A DNA stretch of 19,315 nt from NCBI GenBank assembly GCA_030152565.1, contig JASLJE010000053.1, positions 1-19,315 of the forward strand. The letters run 5' to 3'. Source of the DNA: Peptoniphilaceae bacterium. Its GTDB lineage: Bacteria > Bacillota > Clostridia > Tissierellales > Peptoniphilaceae. Numbering within the stretch: the stretch's first letter is position 1; each line of letters begins with the position of its first letter. Made by a program: the position numbers and the translations under genes. Shown here piece by piece: positions 1-6,867 of this stretch. Below the pieces are notes generated by a model. It ran no database searches, had not been told where the DNA came from, and saw only the letters and a program-made list of their open reading frames with translations.

Positions 1-88
1 CATGGCCAACTATAAAGATTAAACTTCCAAAGGTCAGAAAGGCACTCAGGTAGATAAAAAACTTGGTAATATTAAATTTCTTTTTCAT
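1..88 (-). CDS. pstA: Phosphate ABC transporter permease PstA, N-terminal fragment (runs off the left edge)
   Basis: Only the first 29 codons are in the window; the frame is open to base 1. The visible protein begins MKKKFNITKFFIYLSAF and enters a hydrophobic stretch (FLTFGSLIFIVGH), a short basic N-terminus followed by a first membrane segment. Its ATG shares one base with the pstC stop codon (TAATG), so the two genes are translationally coupled. A GGAGG sequence inside the end of pstC serves as ribosome binding site. The PstA identity is inferred mainly from position: in Pst operons the second permease follows PstC, and together they form the membrane channel for phosphate. The fragment is too short to prove this by itself. 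Confidence 0.8.
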   Translation of the reverse strand, partial: MKKKFNITKFFIYLSAFLTFGSLIFIVGH

Positions 89-972
89 TATCCCTGTCCT
101 CCCATCTCTTTTTTCTTAATATGATTAAAAATCAAGTTAATCAGTAAAATAAATAGAAATAGTACTGCTCCTGTTGCTATTAATGCATCTCTGTGGATGC
201 CTGTTGCATAGTTCATTTCCAGGACTATATTAGTTGTCATAGATCTTATTCCCTTGAAGAGGCCATGGGGCATGATGGCTTGATTACCTGCCACCATTCC
301 CACTGCCATGGTCTCTCCAATGGCCCTTCCTGTTCCCAGGATAATAGAGGAAAAGACTCCCGACTTGGCAGCCGGTAGGACAACTGTCATAATTGCCCTT
401 TCATGGCTGGCTCCCAGGCCTACTGCCCCCTCATAATAAGAGCTGGGAACAGCTCTAAGAGCTGCCTCTGATAGGGATATTACTGTAGGTAGGATCATTA
501 TGGCCAATACTAAAATGGCTGCTGCAAGGGAGAGTCCCTGCCCCCCAAAGTTTCTCCTTATAAAGGGAACTATAATATTTAAGGCAAATAAACCATAGAC
601 TACAGAGGGAATACCTGCCAAAAGATTAACTCCAGCCTTAAGGATGGAATAGATCTTCTTAGGGGCATAAAAGGCCATATAGATGGCTGTAAACAAGCCT
701 ATGGGAACTCCTATTACTATGGCTCCAAAGGTGGCGTAAATACTTCCCATAATCATAGGCAGTATGCCAAACTTAGGGTTGGCAGCTGTAGGCTTCCACT
801 CCCTACCAAATATAAAATTGGTAAATCCTATCTCTTTAATTGTTGGAACTGCACTGGAAAAGATGAAATACATTATCAAAGCCACTGCAATGATTGATGC
901 AGTGGTGGCCATGATAAAAACAAACTTCATAAATCCTTCCAGGTAATCCCTTCTATCTTCAGTCTTACCCAT
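88..972 (-). CDS. pstC: Phosphate ABC transporter permease PstC
   Basis: This is an inner-membrane permease of the Pst phosphate importer, pairing with PstA to form the channel that PstS feeds and the PstB ATPase drives. At 294 residues it has normal PstC length. It has a charged N-terminus, a first membrane helix at about residues 17-40, and several further helices. Family landmarks are a GIPSVVYGLFAL segment near residue 120 and the cytoplasmic EAA-type coupling loop at roughly residues 168-222 (LSEAALRAVP... YEGAVGLGAS, then GRAIGETMAV), which contacts the ATPase. The start ATG follows an AAGGAGT-like site and lies 10 bases after the pstS stop. The downstream pstA start overlaps this stop by one base. 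It is surely expressed from the pstS promoter, so phosphate control is likely. Confidence 0.95.
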   Translation of the reverse strand: MGKTEDRRDYLEGFMKFVFIMATTASIIAVALIMYFIFSSAVPTIKEIGFTNFIFGREWKPTAANPKFGILPMIMGSIYATFGAIVIGVPIGLFTAIYMAFYAPKKIYSILKAGVNLLAGIPSVVYGLFALNIIVPFIRRNFGGQGLSLAAAILVLAIMILPTVISLSEAALRAVPSSYYEGAVGLGASHERAIMTVVLPAAKSGVFSSIILGTGRAIGETMAVGMVAGNQAIMPHGLFKGIRSMTTNIVLEMNYATGIHRDALIATGAVLFLFILLINLIFNHIKKKEMGGQG

Positions 973-982
973 GTCTTACTCC

Positions 983-1828
983 TTATTTTACTTCTTCCCA
1001 GGACCTTACTTCTCCTAAGAATATGTTTTTAATCTCTTCTAAGCTTAAGTCATCCACTGGATTTTCTTTGGATAGGATAACTGCTATTCCGTCTTGGGCT
1101 ATAATGGTTTTTTCCAAATCTTCACTGCCGTCAGTTTTTAAGTCTCTAGAGCTCATGCCCAGGTCAACAGTCCTTTCCAAGGCTTGGGTTATACCAGCAC
1201 CTGATCCAGTCTCTTGAATTTCTATTTTTACCCTAGGGTTTAACTTCATATATTCCTCTGCCAATTGTAGGGCTAAAGGACCAACTGAAGTGGATCCTGA
1301 TATGGTAATCTTTCCTTCCAAGTCCTTGGCCTCATAGGCTAAACCGTCTTGGTTGGCTACTACATAACCCTTACTTACTATCTCTTGGCCTTCCTTGGCT
1401 AGGACAAAATCCATAAAGTCCTTAGTTACTTCAGTCAAATCAGCCTGGCTCTTATAGACAAATAAGAAGGGTCTTGCTATCTTGTAGCTACCATCTAAAA
1501 CATTTGCCTCATTGGCCTCTACCCCATCCACCTTGGCTGCCTTAATAGTGTCTGTCAAAGAACCTAGAGATATATAGCCTATGGCCATAGGGTCATTTAC
1601 CACACTGGTAAGAACCTTACTAGTACCATCTTGAATGGCTGCATCTGGATAGGTGGCATCTTCTCCGTCTTTTTCCACACCAACTATCTCTACAAAGGCC
1701 CCTCTAGTTCCTGAGCCGTCCTCCCTAGAGATTACATTTATCTCATCGGATTTATTGCCACAGGCTGAAAGGCCCAGGACAAAAACAAATACACCTAATA
1801 AAGAAACTAATTTTTTAATATTTTTCAT
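983..1828 (-). CDS. pstS: Phosphate-binding lipoprotein PstS with circularly permuted domain order
   Basis: This is the extracytoplasmic phosphate receptor of the Pst importer. The signal peptide ends in a lipobox (LSAC, Cys23), so the mature protein should be lipid-anchored to the membrane. All usual PstS anion-binding elements are visible, but in swapped order. SREDGSGTRG (residues 34-43) and the AIGYISLG strand (82-89), normally in the second half, come first. ISGSTSVGP (176-184), ETGSGAGI (206-213) and VDLGMSSRDL (221-230), normally at the N-terminus, come second. The protein ends at NIFLGEVRSWEEVK, which in ordinary PstS leads directly into the VISREDGSGTRG motif. At 281 residues it is full length, with one start, one stop and a good AGGAGAG ribosome site. 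It heads the operon and sits behind a PHO-box-like repeat. Phosphate-pathway identity is very likely from pstC and pstA; the permutation is read directly from motif order. Confidence 0.95.
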   Translation of the reverse strand: MKNIKKLVSLLGVFVFVLGLSACGNKSDEINVISREDGSGTRGAFVEIVGVEKDGEDATYPDAAIQDGTSKVLTSVVNDPMAIGYISLGSLTDTIKAAKVDGVEANEANVLDGSYKIARPFLFVYKSQADLTEVTKDFMDFVLAKEGQEIVSKGYVVANQDGLAYEAKDLEGKITISGSTSVGPLALQLAEEYMKLNPRVKIEIQETGSGAGITQALERTVDLGMSSRDLKTDGSEDLEKTIIAQDGIAVILSKENPVDDLSLEEIKNIFLGEVRSWEEVK

Positions 1829-1858
1829 TTAACTCTCCTTTTATCTTTCTAAGTCTAT

Positions 1859-1911
1859 CTTATAAAGGATCTGTTAAATCCATATGCTGGCTATGTAAAA
1901 TCTATGTAAAA
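1859..1911 (-). promoter_or_regulatory. PHO-box-like direct repeats and promoter of the pst operon
   Basis: Read on the coding (minus) strand, the region contains TTTACA, five bases, TTTACA, sixteen bases, then TTAACA. Starts are 11 and 22 bases apart, so all three fall on one helix face. The first two are part of a longer exact repeat, TTTTACATAG occurring twice with an 11-base period. This matches the known architecture of Firmicute PhoP sites (TTAACA-like hexamers about 11 bases apart). The expected fourth unit between the second and third is degenerate (AGCATA). A possible -10 element TATAAG lies at 1864-1859, seven bases beyond the last repeat. PhoP itself is not in the window, so the regulator is inferred. 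Confidence 0.7.
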
Positions 1912-1942
1912 TAAAAAAAGAGCACTAGAATAATCTAATGCC
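1912..1942 (-). terminator. Rho-independent terminator of the typA-cls unit
   Basis: Immediately after the cls stop codon the coding strand reads GCATTAGA, loop TTAT, TCTAGTGC, an 8-bp stem with one G-T wobble. It is followed by CTC and seven T residues. The T tract continues straight into the PHO-box repeats of pstS, so termination of cls and control of pst are packed into about 70 bases. Confidence 0.85.
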
Positions 1943-3394
1943 CTATAAAATAGGTGAGAAAAGTCTGGATATAGGCTCCCTGACCTTGACGTACAGGGGT
2001 CTATTCTCATACATTTCCTCGGTAACCTGGGTTGAATCTTCCAGGTCTACCATAAATTGTCTTTTTAATTCCTCATTTACAGCCCTACTATACATGACAG
2101 TATTGGCTTCAAAGTTTAAGGAAAATGATCTTTCGTCCATATTGGCCGACCCGATGGTAGAAACATAATCATCTATAAGTAACATCTTTGCATGAAGGAA
2201 TCCCTTATCATAGGTGTATACATTTGCTCCCATCTTAATCAGCTCTCCTGCATAGGAGGTTGTCGCCCAGTAAACAACTATATGGTCTGGCTTATTAGGT
2301 ATCATAATATTAACCTTTACTCCAGACAAAATAGCCATTCTCAAGGCCTCCCAAACAGCCAGGTCAGGCACCAAATATGGCGTTTGTATATATATTTCTT
2401 CCTTGGCCTGTGAAATCATCTTTACCATAGTGTTTTTTATATTGTTAAACTCTGTATCTGGTCCACTGGTTACTATCTGCATGGACACATCTCCAGTCAC
2501 ATTGGAACTAACCTTAGGATTAAAGTCCCTTTCCAAGTCAGGTTCTGAGTCAGTGGCATAGTACCAATCCTTAAGAAATCTCAACTTAAGGCCCATGACT
2601 CCTCCACCTTCTATCCTGGCATGGGTATCCCTCCATAGGCCCATTTTTTCATATTCGCCCATGTAGTCATCCCCAACATTAAAGCCGCCAATATAGCCTA
2701 TCCTATCGTCAATTATAACCATCTTCCTATGGTTTCTATAGTTGATCCTAGGATTTAGCCACTTGATAAAGGCTGGGAAGAACTCTGCGGTTTCACCCCC
2801 ATAGCTCTTCAATCTATCAAAACTCTTTCTCTTTAGAGACCTACAGCCTACAGCGTCATAAAGAAGTCTTACTTGGACCCCTTCCTTTTGCTTTTCTTCC
2901 AATAGGTCTACTAGTTTTTTACCAATTTTATCATATCTAAAAATATAGTACTGAACGTCTATGCGCTCTTTAGCCCCAGCTATATCTTTTAATAGGTCAT
3001 CAAACTTGTCTGGACCCCAATAATACATTTTGACAGTATTATCTTGGGTAAAGAGGGCATCATCAGTATTTAAGTTCATATTGATTAAATCGTGATAGTC
3101 CCTACTTCTCTCGTCCTTATAAACAAAGCGTCCATCCTCCATCATCTCTGATTGAAGACTAGATAGGCTTTCAATTAACTTATCTTCTTCTTCCTTTAGC
3201 TTAAACATTTTACGCTTTTTAAAGTTGGCGCCAAACATAAGATAAAGGATAAAACCCACAATGGGTAGAAGCTCAATTATAAGTATCCATATCAAAGTAG
3301 ATCTGGGATTTTTCCTCCCAAAATATATGATAAAGAGTGACAAGATAATATTTATAATCCAAAGCCAAGTAAAACCCATTAAAATTAAAGCCAT
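1943..3394 (-). CDS. cls: Cardiolipin synthase, phospholipase D family
   Basis: This enzyme makes cardiolipin at the cytoplasmic membrane, typically by condensing two phosphatidylglycerol molecules with release of glycerol. Two N-terminal membrane helices (about residues 6-25 and 33-54) with a short basic turn precede a cytoplasmic catalytic region. Two HKD motifs are intact: H222-x-K224-(x)4-D229 followed by GYIGGFNVGDDY, and H401-x-K403-(x)4-D408 followed by STIGSANMDERS. The length of 483 residues is typical of bacterial Cls. The gene starts 14 bases after the typA stop, with an AGAGGTAGG-like ribosome site, so it is probably co-transcribed with typA. A terminator follows directly. Other PLD-superfamily phosphatidyltransferases share these motifs, but the two-helix N-terminus and ENTVMYS-like C-terminal region (here EANTVMYS) favour Cls. 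Confidence 0.95.
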   Translation of the reverse strand: MALILMGFTWLWIINIILSLFIIYFGRKNPRSTLIWILIIELLPIVGFILYLMFGANFKKRKMFKLKEEEDKLIESLSSLQSEMMEDGRFVYKDERSRDYHDLINMNLNTDDALFTQDNTVKMYYWGPDKFDDLLKDIAGAKERIDVQYYIFRYDKIGKKLVDLLEEKQKEGVQVRLLYDAVGCRSLKRKSFDRLKSYGGETAEFFPAFIKWLNPRINYRNHRKMVIIDDRIGYIGGFNVGDDYMGEYEKMGLWRDTHARIEGGGVMGLKLRFLKDWYYATDSEPDLERDFNPKVSSNVTGDVSMQIVTSGPDTEFNNIKNTMVKMISQAKEEIYIQTPYLVPDLAVWEALRMAILSGVKVNIMIPNKPDHIVVYWATTSYAGELIKMGANVYTYDKGFLHAKMLLIDDYVSTIGSANMDERSFSLNFEANTVMYSRAVNEELKRQFMVDLEDSTQVTEEMYENRPLYVKVREPISRLFSPIL

Positions 3395-3408
3395 AACCTA
3401 CCTCTTAA

Positions 3409-5235
3409 TTATTTTTTAGACTTATATCTCTTATTAGTGTCTAATATTTTCTTTCTAATTCTCAATTGTTTAGGTGTAACTTCTACCAATTCATCTGATT
3501 CAATAAATTCTAACATTTGTTCCAAACTCATCTTCTTTGGAGGTGATAGTTTTACTGAGTCATCTGATGCTGAAGACCTGATATTGGTTTGAGCTTTTTT
3601 CTTACATACATTTACTTCTATGTCCAAGCCCTTAGGATTTTCTCCTACTACCATTCCTTCATAAACATCTTCACCAGCTCCTATAAATAAATTACCTCTT
3701 TTTTCTGCTGAATCAAGGGCATAACCTGTAGCTGTTCCTGTTTCGAAACTTATAAGAGAACCGAATTGTCTCTTTGGTATTTCTCCCTTGAAGGCTTCAT
3801 AACTATCAAATTGAGTGTTTATAATACCACTTCCCTTGGTGTCAGAAATAAACTCTTGTCTATATCCTATAAGTCCTCTTGCTGGCATCTTGAAGATAAG
3901 TCTTGTGTAACCTCCACTTATTTGTTCCATTGATGACAACTCAGCCTTTCTCCTACCAAGTTTTTCTATAATATTTCCTATAAATTCATCTTCCACGTCT
4001 ATGGTAACTATTTCCATAGGTTCTAATTTCTTGCCATTTTCATCTTTCTTAAATAATACTTCTGGCTTGGATACTTGGAACTCATATCCTTCCCTTCTCA
4101 TATTTTCTATAAGAACTGATAGGTGCAATTCCCCTCTACCACTTACCTTAAAGGCATCTGTACTAGATGTTTCTTCCACCTTTAAACTCACGTCTGTTTC
4201 CATTTCCTTGAAAAGTCTTTGTCTAATATGTCTAGATGTTAAAAACTTACCTTCCTTGCCGGCAAATGGCGAATCATTTACTAAAAAGTTCATGGAAAGT
4301 GTAGGTTCTGATATCTTAACAAATGGAATAGGTTCTAAATCTTCTGGATCACATAGGGTGTCCCCAATGTTTATTCCTTCCACTCCTGATACGGCTATGA
4401 TAGATCCCATCCTAGCCTTTTCCACATCAACTCTTTCCAAGCCTTCAAATTCATATATGTTGGCTATTCTTATTTTCTTCTTCTTGTCTGGATGATTGTA
4501 GTTTACGATATAGGCTTCATCGTGAATATTAATCTCTCCAGATTCAACCTTACCAATACCAATTCTCCCCAAGTATTCACTGTAATCTGTAGTGGATATT
4601 AGGATCTTAAATGGATCGTCCATTTCTCCTTCTGGAGCTGGAATATACTCTAAGATAGTATCTAGTAGGTCTGTCATATCTTCTTTCTTGTCATTATAGT
4701 CTAGAGTTGCCCAGCCTTCTTTAGCTGAAGCGTAAACTATAGGAGCTTCTATATACTTGTCTGAAGCATTTAAGGTTATAAATAGATCTAATACTTCATC
4801 GATAACTTCTTCTGGTCTAGCCTTGTCTCTGTCTATTTTATTTACACATACCACTGCTGGTAGGTCTAATTCTATAGCCTTTCTAATTACAAACTTTGTT
4901 TGAGGCATGGTTCCCTCAAAGGCATCTACTACCAATACTACTCCGTCTGTCATCTTTAACACACGTTCAACTTCTCCTCCGAAGTCCGCGTGTCCTGGCG
5001 TATCGATGATATTAATCTTAGTATCTTTATAATTAATAGATGTATTCTTTGATAGAATAGTTATTCCTCTTTCCTTTTCCAAGTCATTAGAGTCCATAAC
5101 CCTATCTTTTACCTCTTGGTTTTGTCTGAAGATTCCCCCTTGTTTAAGTAGTGAATCTACAAGTGTTGTTTTACCATGGTCTACATGGGCGATAATCGCA
5201 ATATTTCTTACATCTTCTCTTTTTTGAATTGTCAT
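3409..5235 (-). CDS. typA: Ribosome-associated translational GTPase TypA/BipA
   Basis: This is a ribosome-binding GTPase of the EF-G/LepA class that assists 50S assembly and adaptation to stress or low temperature. The G domain shows G1 HVDHGKTT (17-24), the switch region ERGITI (55-60), G3 DTPGHADF (78-85), G4 NKID (132-135) and G5 SAKEG near residue 170. A beta-barrel domain, two EF-G-like domains (for example GRGELHLSVLIENMRREGYE) and the TypA-specific C-terminal domain, including ARGLIGYRQEF, follow. At 608 residues it has normal family length. The start ATG has a GAAGGGA ribosome site. Upstream, the preceding gene ends in a strong terminator, so typA has its own promoter; cls follows after 14 bases. 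Confidence 0.97.
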   Translation of the reverse strand: MTIQKREDVRNIAIIAHVDHGKTTLVDSLLKQGGIFRQNQEVKDRVMDSNDLEKERGITILSKNTSINYKDTKINIIDTPGHADFGGEVERVLKMTDGVVLVVDAFEGTMPQTKFVIRKAIELDLPAVVCVNKIDRDKARPEEVIDEVLDLFITLNASDKYIEAPIVYASAKEGWATLDYNDKKEDMTDLLDTILEYIPAPEGEMDDPFKILISTTDYSEYLGRIGIGKVESGEINIHDEAYIVNYNHPDKKKKIRIANIYEFEGLERVDVEKARMGSIIAVSGVEGINIGDTLCDPEDLEPIPFVKISEPTLSMNFLVNDSPFAGKEGKFLTSRHIRQRLFKEMETDVSLKVEETSSTDAFKVSGRGELHLSVLIENMRREGYEFQVSKPEVLFKKDENGKKLEPMEIVTIDVEDEFIGNIIEKLGRRKAELSSMEQISGGYTRLIFKMPARGLIGYRQEFISDTKGSGIINTQFDSYEAFKGEIPKRQFGSLISFETGTATGYALDSAEKRGNLFIGAGEDVYEGMVVGENPKGLDIEVNVCKKKAQTNIRSSASDDSVKLSPPKKMSLEQMLEFIESDELVEVTPKQLRIRKKILDTNKRYKSKK

Positions 5236-5266
5236 TAAAATCCCTTCTTTTTCTTCAAAATTAACC

Positions 5267-5305
5267 TATTTACCTAGTTTACCACAAAAGTATCAATAAT
5301 TTAAA
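5267..5305 (-). promoter_or_regulatory. Candidate promoter of typA
   Basis: This region lies between the upstream terminator and typA. Two overlapping solutions fit the coding strand: TTTAAA, 18 bases, TAAACT, or TTGATA, 18 bases, TAAATA. Neither is a strong match, and I cannot decide between them. A promoter is expected here because the previous transcript is terminated just upstream. Confidence 0.35.
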
Positions 5306-5313
5306 CATATCCA

Positions 5314-5342
5314 CAAAAAAAGAGTCAATTATTAATTAACTC
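5314..5342 (-). terminator. Terminator overlapping the stop codon of the RsbW-like gene
   Basis: The coding strand reads GAGTTAATT, loop AAT, AATTGACTC, then a run of seven T. This is a 9-bp stem with one G-T wobble. The TAA stop codon of the upstream gene lies inside the first stem arm, so a terminating ribosome would cover the hairpin. Confidence 0.85.
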
Positions 5343-5725
5343 CTATTTATCACACATCTAATAATATTGTCCCTTATCTCCAAACAGTCAGATAAGTTCA
5401 TTACCAGGATAAGGCCCCTGCCGTCAGTGGCTAGTTCCAAGCTATCTATCATTTCCTTTTGATAACAAAAGCCCTCGCCCTCGTCTTCTACTATTATTTC
5501 TATGTCCTTAGTATTGATTTTCAAATCTAAATTTATGGCCTTCTCACAATCACATTTATTCCCATGTTCGAAACCATTAATCAAAAGTTCATTTAAAATC
5601 AGGCGCAGGTCAAAAAATATATCTTCATCATCTATTAAATCTCTAGTATCGCCTATGATCTTTGTCACGGTATCATTTATGGGGTCCAGGCCTCCCCTTA
5701 TAGATGTTTGGAACTCATAATACAT
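5336..5725 (-). CDS. Orphan RsbW/SpoIIAB-like HATPase (anti-sigma-factor-type serine kinase)
   Basis: This is a small single-domain GHKL ATPase of the RsbW/SpoIIAB type. Such proteins bind a sigma factor or a STAS-domain antagonist and phosphorylate the latter. Visible motifs, counted from the ATG, are the N-box E46-LLIN-GFEHGN56 with Asn50, the G1 box DEGEGF (81-86) and the G2 box GRGL (102-105). At 129 residues it has the usual length of stand-alone family members and no membrane segment. I chose the ATG at 5725 because AAGGAAG sits seven bases upstream; a TTG one codon earlier is a less likely start. No STAS protein, PP2C phosphatase or sigma factor gene is adjacent, so its partner and pathway are unknown. 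It could instead act in a non-sigma partner-switching circuit. Confidence 0.85.
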   Translation of the reverse strand: MYYEFQTSIRGGLDPINDTVTKIIGDTRDLIDDEDIFFDLRLILNELLINGFEHGNKCDCEKAINLDLKINTKDIEIIVEDEGEGFCYQKEMIDSLELATDGRGLILVMNLSDCLEIRDNIIRCVINRS

Positions 5726-5815
5726 CAATCTCTTCCTTTCTTAGTCTAGTGGTAATCATTTATAAGATACCCAAAAAAAAACATGATAAACATGGTACTT
5801 TTTTTATTTTTAGGG

Positions 5816-5821
5816 TATAAT
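5816..5821 (+). promoter_or_regulatory. Promoter -10 element of the rubredoxin gene
   Basis: A perfect TATAAT lies 41 bases before the rubredoxin ATG. No convincing -35 hexamer is present at 16-18 bases upstream (TGGTAC is the nearest). The preceding T-rich stretch may act as an upstream element. No other gene could drive rubredoxin, since the neighbour is divergent. Confidence 0.6.
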
Positions 5822-5862
5822 ATACAAAGACGGAAAGTCAAATATATAGGAGGTATGAGAAT

Positions 5863-6021
5863 ATGACAAAATGGGAATGTACAGCATGTGGTTATATCTA
5901 TGATCCAGAACAAGGAGATCCTGATACAGGAGTAGCTCCTGGAACAGCATGGGCTGATGTACCTGAAGATTGGGTATGTCCTCTATGTGGAGTAGGCAAA
6001 GACATGTTTGAAGAATTATAA
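5863..6021 (+). CDS. Rubredoxin
   Basis: A 52-residue cytoplasmic one-iron electron carrier, typical of anaerobes, where it passes electrons to oxygen- or peroxide-reducing enzymes such as rubrerythrin or flavodiiron proteins. The iron ligands are the two knuckles C6-TA-C9-G and C39-PL-C42-G. Conserved aromatic and acidic residues lie between them (YIYDPEQGDPDTGVAPGT and DVPEDWVCP). Length and spacing match classical rubredoxins exactly. The ATG follows an ATAGGAGG ribosome site. It stands alone, with a TATAAT upstream and a strong terminator downstream, so it is a monocistronic unit. No oxidoreductase partner is encoded nearby. Confidence 0.98.
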   Translation: MTKWECTACGYIYDPEQGDPDTGVAPGTAWADVPEDWVCPLCGVGKDMFEEL

Positions 6022-6033
6022 AAAAGCACAAAG

Positions 6034-6065
6034 GAGTTATTGCTTAGGCAATAGCTCTTTTTTTA
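6034..6065 (+). terminator. Terminator of the rubredoxin gene
   Basis: GAGTTATTGC, loop TTAG, GCAATAGCTC forms a 10-bp stem with one G-T wobble, followed directly by a run of T. It starts 12 bases after the rubredoxin stop. Confidence 0.9.
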
Positions 6066-6099
6066 TTTGTTTTCTAACATAATTGTCAGCATCCTGTAA

Positions 6100-6128
6100 T
6101 TGATTATTTAATGGCAACTATGTATGAT
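6100..6128 (+). promoter_or_regulatory. Promoter of the VTT-family membrane protein gene
   Basis: TTGATT, 17 bases, then TATGAT preceded by TG (extended -10). The predicted transcript start is only about 11 bases before the ATG, leaving room for little more than the GGAG ribosome site. Confidence 0.65.
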
Positions 6129-6145
6129 TAGGCTATGGAGATAAT

Positions 6146-6853
6146 ATGAGAGAAAAAATTGAAAGAAAAAAAGAGAAGCGACAAATAAATAAGGAAAAAT
6201 TTTCTGAAGACTTAAAAGATCAACTAAAGGAAAAATATGAAAATATAGATGAGAAAGAAATAGAGAGAAGAAAAAAAATAATCAACCTTCTAACCCTGGC
6301 GGGTATTCTACTTTTCCTACTAATAGCCTTTTGGGCCTATAGACATGGATATTTCAGAGATAAGACCAAGCTGTCCAACCTACTTTTAAGGCTGGGTCCT
6401 TGGGGTCCTATCATCTTTATCCTCCTACAGATAGTTCAGGTGGTAATCCCCATCATACCAGGTGGCATATCCAACCTGATTGGAGTTTTAGTTTTTGGTC
6501 CTCTTATGGGCTTTATCTATAACTATATAGGTATAGTAATCGGGTCCATTATAAACTTTTTCCTGGCCAGGTTTTACGGCCAGTCCTTTGTCAGAGTCTT
6601 TGTCAAGGAAAAAACCTACAATAAGTATATAGGCTGGCTCAACCAAGGAAAGAAGTTTGATGTCTTCTTTGCCCTAGCTATAGTAAGCCCTATAGCTCCA
6701 GATGACTTTCTCTGTATGCTGGCAGGTCTTACCAACATGTCTTTCAAAAGATTTTTAATAATAATCCTTCTTGGAAAACCCCCTACGCTTTTTATCTATA
6801 CCTTTTTCTTAAAGGAAGCCATGGAATTTTTCCAAAGGATCATGATGAGATAA
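6146..6853 (+). CDS. VTT-domain (TVP38/TMEM64, DedA-related) membrane protein
   Basis: This is a polytopic membrane protein of the TVP38/TMEM64 branch of the VTT/DedA superfamily. Members are linked to lipid scrambling or transport and envelope homeostasis, but the substrate here cannot be told. The first 45 residues are unusually charged and lysine/glutamate-rich and look helical (possible coiled coil). A first helix spans about 47-66. The core domain has PIIPGGISNLIGVLVFGPLMG near residues 101-122 and GSIINFFLARFYGQ near 132-145, which match the family pattern of a glycine-rich re-entrant loop and an N-x-x-LAR-x-x-G signature. The length of 235 residues is usual. The ribosome site is GGAG seven bases before the ATG. 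It is transcribed alone and converges on a GNAT gene. Confidence 0.85.
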   Translation: MREKIERKKEKRQINKEKFSEDLKDQLKEKYENIDEKEIERRKKIINLLTLAGILLFLLIAFWAYRHGYFRDKTKLSNLLLRLGPWGPIIFILLQIVQVVIPIIPGGISNLIGVLVFGPLMGFIYNYIGIVIGSIINFFLARFYGQSFVRVFVKEKTYNKYIGWLNQGKKFDVFFALAIVSPIAPDDFLCMLAGLTNMSFKRFLIIILLGKPPTLFIYTFFLKEAMEFFQRIMMR

Positions 6854-6867
6854 CCCTTAGGGGTTAT
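6850..6867 (+). terminator. Terminator hairpin shared by two convergent genes
   Basis: ATAACCC, loop TTAG, GGGTTAT, then TTTTCTTT on the plus strand. The stop codon of the plus-strand VTT gene lies in the left arm and the stop of the minus-strand GNAT gene in the right arm. The T-rich tail exists only in the plus direction, so it should terminate the VTT transcript best. Confidence 0.75.

Noticed and set aside
983..1828. Swapped halves of PstS as an assembly or rearrangement artefact
   Set aside because: The gene has one intact frame with lipobox, start site and stop, is correctly spaced to pstC, and the joint falls at a domain boundary. An artefact would be unlikely to keep all of this.
4001..4495. 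164-codon plus-strand open frame
   Set aside because: It lies antisense within typA, has low-complexity Ser-rich composition and no recognisable motif. It is a shadow of a strongly conserved gene.
5772..5808. A-run, CATG-ATAAA-CATG, T-run as a bidirectional terminator
   Set aside because: The core stem is only four base pairs and is interrupted before the A/T runs. It lies between divergent genes where no terminator is needed.
5810..6031. 73-codon minus-strand open frame over the rubredoxin gene
   Set aside because: It is fully antisense to an unmistakable rubredoxin with its own promoter, ribosome site and terminator.
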